A stretch of DNA of 64,000 nt from Bizionia paragorgiae (GTDB lineage Bacteria; Bacteroidota; Bacteroidia; Flavobacteriales; Flavobacteriaceae): NCBI RefSeq assembly GCF_900107625.1, contig NZ_FNQK01000003.1:62001-126000 (forward strand), written 5' to 3'. Below the pieces are notes generated by a model, which searched no databases, was not told the DNA's origin, and was given only the letters and a program-made list of their open reading frames with translations. The position numbers were made by a program, and so were the translations under genes. Positions 52,282 through 60,701 of the stretch are shown here, one piece after another. Each line of letters opens with the position of its first letter. The stretch's first letter is position 1.

Positions 52282-54270
52282 TTGTTCTACTTTAACAGTA
52301 GGACAAGACCTTTACAGACTAATATAAAAAATTTAATTGTAGCTTTTGTCCTTTTTTTGAGCGGAATAAGCACGGCTCAACAAGGCGTTATAGATCCTGT
52401 AACTTGGGAATCTACTATTACTAAAATTTCAGACTCCGAGTACGATGTAATACTCACAGGATCAATTGATGACAAGTGGCACGTTTTTTCTCAATTTACA
52501 AGTGAAGATGGCTCATTGCCGTCTGTTCTTAGCTTTGAGCAATCAGAAGGCAACTATGAGCTACTGGGCAAAACAAAAGAGAGTGAAACTTTAAAAGCAT
52601 ACAATGATGTTTTTGAAGTAGAAGAAACTTATTTTCTTAAAAAAGCTCAGTTTACACAACGTATTAAAGTCTTAAATAAAGATATAAAGCAAATAACTAT
52701 AAACTTAGACTATCAGGTTTGTAAAGAAGTTTGCATTAATAAAGAAGAGCAGTTTGTAATTAATCTTGATGGTAGTAAAGCAACGCTTGACAATGTGGTT
52801 TTAGATGAAAAAAGCAAAACACTTTCTAATAGCTTACTACTCGATTTAAAACATAAAGAACGCTTATTATCAGACTCAGAAGAGCTTACCTCAGACGGGA
52901 ATTTGTGGAAGATTTTTGTTCTTGGTTTCTTGGGAGGTCTTGTTGCGTTACTTACACCTTGTGTATTCCCGATGATACCGCTTACAGTTTCATTTTTTAC
53001 AAAGCAGTCAGGGAATAAAGCAAAAGGGGTTAGAAACGCCATTCTATATGGAGCCTTTATTGTTATTATTTATGTAATGCTTAGTATTCCTTTCCACTTT
53101 TTAGACTCTGTAGATCCAGAGATTTTAAATACCATTTCGACTAACATCTGGTTGAATGTTATCTTCTTTGTGATTTTTATATTCTTTGCTTTTTCATTCT
53201 TTGGCTATTATGAGTTAACACTGCCTAATTCTTGGTCTAATAAAATGGATTCTGCTTCCAGTACTGGAGGGCTTATCGGTATATTTTTTATGGCCGTTAC
53301 ATTGGCACTAGTTTCATTTTCTTGTACTGGTCCTATATTAGGTTCTTTGTTAGCAGGATCACTTACAAGTGAAGGAGGCGCATTTCAATTAACAGCAGGA
53401 ATGACAGGATTTGGAGTAGCACTTGCACTGCCTTTTGCTTTATTTGCGCTCTTTCCTAATCTTTTAAAATCCCCGCCAAAGTCAGGTGGATGGCTAACAA
53501 CTGTAAAGGTGTTATTAGGTTTCGTAGAGCTTGCATTAGCATTTAAATTTTTATCAAACGCAGATTTAGTGGCGCATTGGGGATTATTAAAACGAGAGGT
53601 TTTTATTGGTATCTGGATGCTTATATTCTTGCTAATGGCTTTATACTTTTTTGGAGTCATAAGATTCCCTCACGATGGTAAAAAGAAGTTTAGTTTCCCA
53701 AAAGTTTCGTTTGCAGTTTTAGTGGTAGCCTTTGTTATTTATCTTGGTACAGGACTTACTAAAAATTCACATCTTAAATTATTAGCAGGCTTTCCACCAC
53801 CGACCTTTTATAGCCTTTACGAGCAAGAATCAGATTGTCCGTTAGGATTAGACTGCTTTAAAGATTTTGATGAAGGTATCGCTTTCGCGAAAGCAAACAA
53901 CAAACCCATATTATTAGACTTTACTGGTTGGGCTTGTGTAAACTGTCGAAAGATGGAAGAAAATGTGTGGAGTGATCCAAAAGTATATCAGATTTTAAAA
54001 GATGAATACGTACTTATATCCTTGTACATAGATGATAGGAAAGAATTGCCAAAAGAAGCTCAATTTAGAATGAAGCTCAATGAAAATCATTTAAAAGATA
54101 TAGAAACCATTGGAGACAAATGGTCAACGTTTCAATACCTAAATTTTCAAACTGCATCGCAACCATTTTATGTAACAATGACCTCTGACTTAGAAATTTT
54201 AAACGAAGCGAAACAGTATGCTGGGATTGATGAGTATTATGAGTGGTTAAAGGTTGGTGTTAGGAAGTAG
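52282..54270 (+). CDS. DsbD-type thiol:disulfide interchange protein
   Basis: A 662-aa protein: signal peptide (LIVAFVLFLSGISTAQ), a DsbD N-terminal periplasmic domain (about 35-180, with a Cys pair QVCKEVC), an eight-helix membrane domain with reactive Cys (LLTPCVFPMIPLTV and SFSCTGPILGSL), and a C-terminal thioredoxin domain (GWACVNCRKME, about 550). It carries electrons from cytoplasmic thioredoxin to periplasmic partners such as the thioredoxin encoded upstream. The start is a TTG; no in-frame ATG precedes the signal. Confidence 0.88.
   Translation: MFYFNSRTRPLQTNIKNLIVAFVLFLSGISTAQQGVIDPVTWESTITKISDSEYDVILTGSIDDKWHVFSQFTSEDGSLPSVLSFEQSEGNYELLGKTKESETLKAYNDVFEVEETYFLKKAQFTQRIKVLNKDIKQITINLDYQVCKEVCINKEEQFVINLDGSKATLDNVVLDEKSKTLSNSLLLDLKHKERLLSDSEELTSDGNLWKIFVLGFLGGLVALLTPCVFPMIPLTVSFFTKQSGNKAKGVRNAILYGAFIVIIYVMLSIPFHFLDSVDPEILNTISTNIWLNVIFFVIFIFFAFSFFGYYELTLPNSWSNKMDSASSTGGLIGIFFMAVTLALVSFSCTGPILGSLLAGSLTSEGGAFQLTAGMTGFGVALALPFALFALFPNLLKSPPKSGGWLTTVKVLLGFVELALAFKFLSNADLVAHWGLLKREVFIGIWMLIFLLMALYFFGVIRFPHDGKKKFSFPKVSFAVLVVAFVIYLGTGLTKNSHLKLLAGFPPPTFYSLYEQESDCPLGLDCFKDFDEGIAFAKANNKPILLDFTGWACVNCRKMEENVWSDPKVYQILKDEYVLISLYIDDRKELPKEAQFRMKLNENHLKDIETIGDKWSTFQYLNFQTASQPFYVTMTSDLEILNEAKQYAGIDEYYEWLKVGVRK
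53881..53894. repeat. 14-bp palindrome GCTTTCGCGAAAGC, copy 3
   Basis: Lies inside the DsbD-type gene, again encoding AFAKA. Confidence 0.75.
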
Positions 54271-54387
54271 AATTTTGTTTGCTTTTGTTATTTTAAGTTG
54301 TGCTATAATTATTTATCTATCACGTTTTTTATCAAATGCATAGGTTATGGTTTCGACATAAAATTATTTGTCGATAAAAACTATCAC

Positions 54388-55719
54388 TCAAAAGTTAATA
54401 ACACTATCCAATGCATCATCTGCATCCCTATGGATGAAGTTGGCCTGATAATTTATGGTGGTTTTCAAATCACTATGTCTGTATAGCTTTTGAAGCATTA
54501 AAGGGTGGATAGAATCCCCGGCAATATTACCAAAACTATGTCTTGCAATATGGTTTGATAGATTTTTTTCAATCTCGCACATCGTTGCAATTCGCTTTAA
54601 ATATTTATTGAACAGTTTAGTGGCGTTTCTTGTTTTTTTAAAAATTTCTTCTTCATTCGAAACATTTACCTCTTTAAGAAATGGGAAGACATATCCATTA
54701 TTATGATGTCTCTCTTTTTTATAAAAATTTAGAATTTCAGAAGCTTTATCAGGAATTTTAAGACTAACTGGTTTCTCATTTTTGTCCATAGTGTAGAGTA
54801 ATCTGCTGTCTTTGAAGTCAGACCACCTCAATTTAACGGCATCTGATATTCTAATACCTGCAAAATAGAAAGCTGTAAGCCATACATTTTTAGTATGCCA
54901 TATTGAGGTATATGGTTCTAATCTTAAAAGCTCTATCTGTTCAACTTCAGAGACAGTCAAACCTATTTTATGACTGTTCCCAATGCGTATTTTTTCTTTT
55001 TCCCCACCGAAAGGGTAGAATTTAGCATCAACTATTCCATCCTTTATAGCTTTATTAAATAGGGTGCGAATAAAAATAAGTTGATTTGTGATAGTACGAG
55101 ATTTTTGATTAAGATATACGGAACAAAAATCTTTGTATTTGTCCAAGAATGATTCTGTTATATCTTGAAACTTTAAAGACTTATTCTTCTTAAAATACGT
55201 AACGGAATCCATAAATGAATGCTCGCCTTTACGCCCTTTACTGACACGCTGCTTTCTGCGTTCAAATATACCCTTTACGGCTAAATCTTTTTCTAATGAA
55301 ATATTCAAGTTTAAAAACTCTTCCAAGTTATAAAGAATGGATAATTCAGATTTCGCAACTGAAAATACCTCACGTTCATATTTACGTTTGACTCTATCTG
55401 CGGCAAAAACAAAAAATGATTTAGAGCCACCAGCACCTTTCAATTTTTGCTTAACCTGTTTCGGTGTGATATTTTCTTTTGAATCAAAATAAATGTCATT
55501 TGTTTCGGTAAGTTTTTTTAAGAGAAAATTGTTAAGCTTTTTTGCATTAGGGTGCGTTCTTTTTACCCTTCCTGTGTTTTTGTCCCAATCTTTTTCAAGA
55601 ACATATTGTCCTAACCATTTATAGTTGGTTTTGTAATTTTCACTAATACGTATAGCAAGAGGGATAGTGTTATCCTTTCTCATCATATTCTTTCGCAAAA
55701 CTATCTTAATACTTGCCAT
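54388..55719 (-). CDS. Tyrosine-type site-specific integrase of the ICE
   Basis: A 443-aa recombinase: N-terminal arm-binding domain (IKIVLRKNMMRKDNTIPLAIR), SAM-like core-binding domain (about 100-210) and catalytic domain with Arg in FAGIRISDAVKLRW, HxxR in HIARHSFG, His in YRHSDL, and nucleophile Tyr424 in TTINYQ. All catalytic residues are intact. It lies 172 bp from a partial initiator-tRNA sequence, the expected attachment site. A -7 element lies just upstream. Confidence 0.93.
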   Translation of the reverse strand: MASIKIVLRKNMMRKDNTIPLAIRISENYKTNYKWLGQYVLEKDWDKNTGRVKRTHPNAKKLNNFLLKKLTETNDIYFDSKENITPKQVKQKLKGAGGSKSFFVFAADRVKRKYEREVFSVAKSELSILYNLEEFLNLNISLEKDLAVKGIFERRKQRVSKGRKGEHSFMDSVTYFKKNKSLKFQDITESFLDKYKDFCSVYLNQKSRTITNQLIFIRTLFNKAIKDGIVDAKFYPFGGEKEKIRIGNSHKIGLTVSEVEQIELLRLEPYTSIWHTKNVWLTAFYFAGIRISDAVKLRWSDFKDSRLLYTMDKNEKPVSLKIPDKASEILNFYKKERHHNNGYVFPFLKEVNVSNEEEIFKKTRNATKLFNKYLKRIATMCEIEKNLSNHIARHSFGNIAGDSIHPLMLQKLYRHSDLKTTINYQANFIHRDADDALDSVINF

Positions 55720-55738
55720 AATCTTTTACCTTTGATTA

Positions 55739-55746
55739 CAAAGATA
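55739..55746 (-). promoter_or_regulatory. -7 element of the integrase gene
   Basis: On the minus strand it reads TATCTTTG, a full TAnnTTTG match, 20 bp before the start. It overlaps a short palindrome CTTTG-ATTA-CAAAG. Confidence 0.5.
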
Positions 55747-55890
55747 ATAAAAATATAAAAATGTTAGTACAGAATAAGTACAGAATAGTTTGATTTTGAT
55801 TGTATGTAAATTACATCAATAATTATGTAAAGTGATGTATTTCATATATTTTAATATATTCTGATACATTTTAAAACACATTACCTTTAA

Positions 55891-55936
55891 GCTCATAACC
55901 CGAAGGTCACAGGTTCGAGTCCTGTTCCCGCTACTA
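55891..55936 (+). other. attR: 3' half of an initiator tRNA (CAT) gene
   Basis: The sequence starting GCTCATAACCCGAAGG and ending GCTACTA matches the anticodon loop (CTCATAA), the GC-rich CCCGA stem typical of initiator tRNA, the T-arm (AGGTTCGAGTCCT) and the acceptor end. No 5' half precedes it: the upstream bases (CCTTTAA) cannot pair. This is the usual product of integration at a tRNA anticodon loop. The intact gene should lie left of the window on the plus strand. Confidence 0.8.
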
Positions 55937-55940
55937 AGTA

Positions 55941-55970
55941 AGAGTAATCAGAAATGGTTACTCTTTTTTT
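55941..55970 (+). terminator. Terminator following the tRNA fragment
   Basis: AGAGTAA / TTACTCT stem (55,941-55,947 and 55,958-55,964) followed by a run of T. Presumably the original terminator of the chromosomal tRNA gene. Confidence 0.7.
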
Positions 55971-56043
55971 ATGCAGGAAATTTAACTGTTTGGCAATTAT
56001 TTTGTATTAAGAAAGGATCATGAATCATGACCAATTGTTGTGT

Positions 56044-56187
56044 TTATGCAAAAATTGTGGTCAGCCTATAAAGGAACAATTCTACATTTTTCACACCTCT
56101 GAACTGAGCTCTAAAAGCTTTTATTTTAGCATTAAATGATTCAGCGGATGCGTTTGTGCTTCTATTAATAAAGTGTTGTTTACAATG
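56044..56187 (-). pseudogene. C-terminal remnant of an ISL3/ISAon1-like transposase
   Basis: Reading the minus strand to a TAA at 56,044 gives HCKQHFINRSTNASAESF then NAKIKAFRAQFRGVKNVELF and LYRLTTIFA. This matches the conserved end of ISAon1/ISL3-type transposases of Bacteroidetes. The upstream portion is missing, cut by a TGA and by the antiporter gene that begins (its 3' end) at 56,193. Confidence 0.7.
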
Positions 56188-56192
56188 AGAGA

Positions 56193-57980
56193 TTATTCAA
56201 TGTAGATGACTTTTTCATTCATATCAATAGAATCATTATATCTATAAGGACGTTTCGTTCCTGAACGATCTACAATAACCAATGGTAACAATGTATTATT
56301 TTTAGATTCGTGAAATTTTACCCAATCTCGTGTATCTATTTGTTTTGTAATTGTAACTTCTACTTCTTTATAGTTTGAGTCTTGAACTTTTTGAATCCAT
56401 GGCTGTATATCTACTTTACTAGAAAATAGGGTTGAGGCAGATGCCGAACTTAAAAGGTTAATGCTACCTCCCTCTCCTTTATTAGGTGAAATGACAATAA
56501 ATTTTTCAGGTATAAATAAGATATCATTGACAAATTGAGATGCCAAAAGGTTTATTTCATTATTTACGGTTAAGGCTATAAACGTTCTAAAATCTTTAAC
56601 AGAAGCTTCGTTTAATGTAGATTCCTCAAGGATATTTCCATGAACACAATCAAACCCTTGGTTTCTAGCATTTTCGCAAAGCCCTTTGTTGGCGTCAATA
56701 AACATCACTTTGTTTGCTTCTGCTAAATGCTTGCCTAATAATAAAGCTAGTGGATTCGCTCCTAGTATTATGTGTCCCTGTCTAGAGAATTGCTTAACCA
56801 ATTCCCCTCGTTTTTTTAACCAATTTGTTGTCCAAGTTAAAAGAAGCGGAACGGAAAGTGTTGTTATAATCGCCATAAAGACAAGAATGGAAAAGATTTC
56901 TTGGGTAATAATGCCTTTCTGTAAACCAATACCCGCAATAACAATTTCTACCGCTCCACGTCCATTCATTCCTGTTCCAACAGCTAACCCTTCTCTCCAA
57001 CCATTGCCACTCGGTAAATAAAATAAAACAGTACCTAGTATTTTGCCAGCAAAGGCGACACCAACAATTAATAGTAGCAGCTGTAAATCTGTTTTAAAAA
57101 CATCTAAAGTGACGTGGAATCCTGCGGTAACAAAAAATATTGGAGCCATAAAACCTATGGACACATCATGAAAAACACGTGTAATGTCTTTAGTTATTTT
57201 ATCATGAAAAACACCGTCTTTTATAAATACACCTGCTACAAATGCACCTAAAATACCGTGAAGACCTACAAGTTCGGCTAACTCCGAAAGACCAAAAACA
57301 ATAAGGAGTAGTAATGTGAAATAGGTGGTTCGGTTTTCTATATTTCTGCTCGCCATCCATTTGCCAATTCTGGGAAGTATGTAAAGTCCGAAAGCCGTAG
57401 CAAACGCAAAGAACAGGATGATTTTACCAGCGATTAATAAAATCTCGGACATATTTACAGCGCCAACATCAATAAAACTAGACAATCCAGCAAAAATGAT
57501 TAATGCCAAGGTATCCGAAATTAAAGCTCCTGCCATTAAAACATAGGCAATACGGGTATCTAATAACCCTAGGTCGACAAGAATTCGACTTTTGGTTGCT
57601 AGAGATGTAACACCAACCGCAATACCTACAAATAGTCCAGCCATACTTGTGCCACCAGTTAGTGTAACCACATAATAACCCAAAGCAAAAGGCACTACAA
57701 AACCTCCTATTGCGGCAAGAAGTCCTGCCCAAGACGCTTTTCCTAAATCTTTAAAATTTATCTCCATACCTATGTAAGCCATAAGCAAGATGACACCAGC
57801 TTCGGAGATTATTACCAAAGTACTAGAGGTCTCTACTAGACCAAGTAGCGATGGTCCGATTATAACACCTACTAAAAGTTCACCTAAAATTGCAGGATAT
57901 CCTATACGTTTAATTAACGCACCAGCGCCCCAAGCAGAGAGTAGTACAATGAATAAGTTTAAAATGTCAAATCCTTCCAT
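56193..57980 (-). CDS. Kef-type cation:proton antiporter with TrkA-N domain
   Basis: A 595-aa CPA2 antiporter. Twelve or more membrane helices occupy residues 1 to about 390 (for example ILGELLVGVIIGPSLLGLVE). A cytoplasmic TrkA-N Rossmann domain follows (about 400-520, HIILGANPLALLLGKHLAEANKVMFID in sections), in which the nucleotide-binding GxGxxG is relaxed to GANPLA. It probably exchanges K+ or Na+ for H+. It lies alone between the transposase remnant and a decayed tRNA-tail repeat. Confidence 0.85.
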   Translation of the reverse strand: MEGFDILNLFIVLLSAWGAGALIKRIGYPAILGELLVGVIIGPSLLGLVETSSTLVIISEAGVILLMAYIGMEINFKDLGKASWAGLLAAIGGFVVPFALGYYVVTLTGGTSMAGLFVGIAVGVTSLATKSRILVDLGLLDTRIAYVLMAGALISDTLALIIFAGLSSFIDVGAVNMSEILLIAGKIILFFAFATAFGLYILPRIGKWMASRNIENRTTYFTLLLLIVFGLSELAELVGLHGILGAFVAGVFIKDGVFHDKITKDITRVFHDVSIGFMAPIFFVTAGFHVTLDVFKTDLQLLLLIVGVAFAGKILGTVLFYLPSGNGWREGLAVGTGMNGRGAVEIVIAGIGLQKGIITQEIFSILVFMAIITTLSVPLLLTWTTNWLKKRGELVKQFSRQGHIILGANPLALLLGKHLAEANKVMFIDANKGLCENARNQGFDCVHGNILEESTLNEASVKDFRTFIALTVNNEINLLASQFVNDILFIPEKFIVISPNKGEGGSINLLSSASASTLFSSKVDIQPWIQKVQDSNYKEVEVTITKQIDTRDWVKFHESKNNTLLPLVIVDRSGTKRPYRYNDSIDMNEKVIYIE

Positions 57981-58580
57981 AAAAAGCGTATTTAATTGTT
58001 ATGATGAATTTAATTAAATATCGGATATTTTTTTCAGAATCTCACAAACAAATGTTTATTAAGTAGTTATAGTTTTAAATGGCAATCGTAAATTTTGTTT
58101 TACAATAAATAAAACACCATCTCAAGATCTTATTTTGTATGAAATAATATTTAATTAAAAAATGGATTTGAAAGGCCGTTGGTTACACCGTATTATTTTA
58201 AGTCAGTGAATTTTTGGTAGTATATAAAAATTGTCTTTTGACTATTAAGACACAATTAAAAAGCCTATATCAACACTTTTTTTTAGTATATAGCGTTTTC
58301 CTTTATACGATTCTGTAGTGATTTCATGGTTAGAACTCTTAGTTAAGTGCTTAAAATTACTTTGTGAATGACGCTATCTATGGGCTTAGCCTCATTTAGC
58401 TTAACATACGCCTAAATTATTATAGAGCGACTAGACTAAAACTTTAAGTACTTATATTTGAGTATCGCTATCCGTCATAAAAATAACAATAATTGAGTTT
58501 AATATTTTTAATCTAAAACGCTGTGTTTCATTTTTGAAGGGAGAGAGTTTTTCAAATTGATAGATTTTAATGATGATGAT
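57981..58580. other. Intergenic region without recognisable gene
   Basis: About 600 bp of AT-rich sequence. No ORF with recognisable residues, tRNA or clear promoter is visible; it may be remnant DNA of the interval between the two tRNA-tail copies. Confidence 0.5.
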
Positions 58581-58585
58581 AAAAC

Positions 58586-58666
58586 TACCGAAGGTTACAA
58601 GTACAATTCTTATTCTCACTACTAAGCAAGAGTAATCAGGAATGGTCACTCTTTTTTTGTGCAGTA
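58586..58666 (+). repeat. Decayed second copy of tRNA tail plus terminator
   Basis: Aligned with 55,897-55,976, this stretch keeps ACCGAAGGTTACA, CTCACTACTAAG, CAAGAGTAATCAGGAATGG and CACTCTTTTTTT with scattered substitutions (roughly 80% identity by eye). It includes the tRNA T-arm region, now unable to fold, and the downstream terminator. It marks an old attachment site or duplicated tRNA end. Confidence 0.7.
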
Positions 58667-58750
58667 AATGGTTGCTTTTTCTGTTTTATAATCAGATCCA
58701 ATCGTTATAATCATAAAACAAACCCTCTTTAAAGTTGCCTTTCTTTATCT

Positions 58751-59494
58751 CTATTTTTTAGCAGAACCAATTAAGTAATCGTTAATATTCAAACCATCTC
58801 TCAGTTTGTTATTATCTATTCTGCCAATCCCATTCACACGCCCTGAATCTGTGTATTGCCAAAAGGCATAATCACAACTTGGACTCTTATATAAATCTGA
58901 AATCCAAAACGTATAAGTATCAAAGTCTGACCCTAAGACTTTGTTTTTGTAATCACACTCACAATATATAATTGGAAACATTCCGTATTCTGCCTTTATC
59001 GCTTCGCAAAATGCTTTGATCTCACCAACTTTACTTTTGTATGATTTTCTACTTTTAATATACTCAACATCTAAAACAGGTATTAAATCGCTTTCTGTGA
59101 GTTCGGAGTGTTTAATAAAGTTTTCTGCTTGTGCTTTTCCGGGGGTGCTATAACTAAAAAAATGATAAGCACCGGTTAAAATGCCTTTCTGTTGAGCTTT
59201 CTTTTTATAGGCTTTGTATTTGCTATCTTGATGTGTAACACCTTCTGTAGATTTTAAGAATATAAAATCTGGTTTGTTTTCTGAAACTAAAACATCCCAG
59301 TCAATGCTTTTTTGATGATGAGAAATATCAATTCCCCATACGGCATCACTATTCTTAATAGATTTAGTTTTATTTCCATTATAAGACTTCAAAACGTGCT
59401 TTCCATACTGATAAATTTCGTGCTTCTTAGTGAACATTAAAACACCTGCCAACAGTAATATGAATGCAATAATTATTATTCGTTTTGTTTTCAT
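58751..59494 (-). CDS. GH25 family lysozyme, membrane-anchored
   Basis: A 247-aa muramidase: one N-terminal membrane segment (IIIIAFILLLAGVLMF), then a GH25 domain with GIDISHHQKSIDW, FIFLKSTEGVTHQDSKY, AYHFFSYSTPGKAQAENF and the catalytic DxE in IPVLDVEYI. It cleaves the glycan backbone of peptidoglycan. It is divergent from an M23 peptidase gene; both act on the cell wall. Confidence 0.9.
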   Translation of the reverse strand: MKTKRIIIIAFILLLAGVLMFTKKHEIYQYGKHVLKSYNGNKTKSIKNSDAVWGIDISHHQKSIDWDVLVSENKPDFIFLKSTEGVTHQDSKYKAYKKKAQQKGILTGAYHFFSYSTPGKAQAENFIKHSELTESDLIPVLDVEYIKSRKSYKSKVGEIKAFCEAIKAEYGMFPIIYCECDYKNKVLGSDFDTYTFWISDLYKSPSCDYAFWQYTDSGRVNGIGRIDNNKLRDGLNINDYLIGSAKK

Positions 59495-59656
59495 ACTATA
59501 AACTCATTTTTATTTTATCCTCTCACATCCGAATCAAGCAAGCTTGTATATGTAAGTCGTAAACGTGGAACTTCTTTTGTCTTTAATTAGCTAATATATC
59601 ATTTTTTATATAAGCTTGTATGTGATGTTTATAATGTTGTAAGAGATTTGTATACA

Positions 59657-59664
59657 TATATTTG
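59657..59664 (+). promoter_or_regulatory. -7 element upstream of the M23 gene
   Basis: TATATTTG, a full TAnnTTTG match, with TTG 18 bp upstream as a possible -33 element. It implies a leader of about 150 nt before the GTG start; the leader includes AGGACC and GGTTCC complementary segments but no riboswitch I recognise. Confidence 0.45.
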
Positions 59665-59818
59665 TACCAAGTCTAGGACCATAAAGAGATTGCTTTTGGT
59701 TCCGAAAGGTGGTAGCTTTTATTCTATTTATAATATGGTTTTAATTTCCTAAATTTAGTGTTTAACCACTGTGTAATTTCTAGGGATTCCCTGTCTTTAA
59801 ATTTAAACCATCCGATAA

Positions 59819-60325
59819 GTGAAAAAAAGCAACAAAATGTTACTGAGTATTTTAGTTATTCTAATTATAGGATTGCTGCTTCCTCAAAATCTTAAAATGC
59901 CAGTAAAAGGAGCTACTGCATCCGATTACCACGCCAATTCGTATTGGTATTACCCTTGGGGGAGATCAGTGACTCATAAGGGGGTAGATGTTTTTGCGGC
60001 CAAAGGCACACCGGTTACAGCTTCAACTTATGGTCTGGTTCTTTTTGCAGGAGACATTCCTGTGGGAGGGAAGGTCGTAGTGCTTTTAGGACCAAAATGG
60101 CGCTTGCATTACTACGCACATCTGGATGAGATAAATACAAAGCACTTTGCGCTTGTGAGTTCAAAATCTTTATTGGGAACGGTAGGAACTAGTGGTAATG
60201 CCGCCGGAAAAGCAGCGCATCTGCATTATTCTATGGTCACAGTTATTCCTTATATATGGCGAATAGATTCTGATCGCCAAGGCTGGAAGAAAATGTTTTA
60301 TTTAAACCCTATCGTATACTTCTAA
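59819..60325 (+). CDS. M23-family peptidoglycan endopeptidase (LytM-like)
   Basis: A 168-aa exported metallopeptidase with an N-terminal membrane segment (LLSILVILIIGLLLPQ) and LytM zinc motifs: HKGVDVFAAKGTPV (HxxxD), LHYYAHLDE and the HLHYS HxH motif. It cuts peptide crosslinks in peptidoglycan. The start is a GTG at 59,819; no in-frame ATG precedes the membrane segment. Family length is short but complete for the catalytic domain. Confidence 0.88.
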   Translation: MKKSNKMLLSILVILIIGLLLPQNLKMPVKGATASDYHANSYWYYPWGRSVTHKGVDVFAAKGTPVTASTYGLVLFAGDIPVGGKVVVLLGPKWRLHYYAHLDEINTKHFALVSSKSLLGTVGTSGNAAGKAAHLHYSMVTVIPYIWRIDSDRQGWKKMFYLNPIVYF

Positions 60326-60634
60326 AACTAATAGTCGTTTCCCTTTATCCGCCTCTTACAATAGGTTGCCTGTTAAAGCGAACTATAGCGATTTACAAAA
60401 GGACTGGGACTTATGGGCTGCCATAAAAACAAGTTACAAGGCGATACGAGTTTTACCTTATAAATTTTTATGAACCCATTAAAATGGATCATCTAGATTA
60501 GCATTGGTATATAAGTTTAGCTTCTTATTTTCTTTAATTATCTAACCTGTAATTAAACATAAACGGCTTCTTAAGGTTAAAAAAAACAAGTTTATAAATT
60601 ATTATTTCTTTTCTGATTAACAATCAATAAAAGG
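60326..60634. other. Intergenic region
   Basis: One open frame without a start (about 60,335-60,473, ending KAIRVLPYKFL) could be the tail of a decayed gene, but I recognise no family. The rest is AT-rich and unassigned. Confidence 0.35.
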
Positions 60635-60677
60635 TGATTTAAGTCATGTTTTAGATGAACTCTTTTATTGAACTTTG
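60635..60677 (+). promoter_or_regulatory. Fnr-like operator and promoter of the first YceI gene
   Basis: TGAT-TTAA-GTCA (60,635-60,646) precedes GAACTTTG (60,670-60,677). The distance from motif centre to this -7-like element is 29.5 bp, identical to that at 63,354-63,397, placing the site near -42 of the expected start, the usual activator position for Crp/Fnr proteins. Confidence 0.5.
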
Positions 60678-60701
60678 CAGTATAATTAAAATATACTTGT
60701 T

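Noticed and set aside
54298-54486. 62-codon ORF after the DsbD gene
   Set aside because: It overlaps the 3' end of the integrase gene on the other strand and shows no protein-like features.
55891-55936. Functional tRNA gene
   Set aside because: Only the anticodon loop to acceptor end is present; the upstream bases cannot form the 5' half, so it is an attachment-site remnant.
58452-58649. 65-codon minus-strand ORF
   Set aside because: It overlaps the decayed tRNA-tail repeat and terminator, which explain the sequence better.
59680-59720. Known riboswitch (such as ydaO type) before the M23 gene
   Set aside because: The conserved bases of known classes are not visible; only short complementary segments are present.
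60335-60473. Open frame after the M23 gene (ending KAIRVLPYKFL)
   Set aside because: No start codon and no recognised family; kept only as a possible gene remnant.
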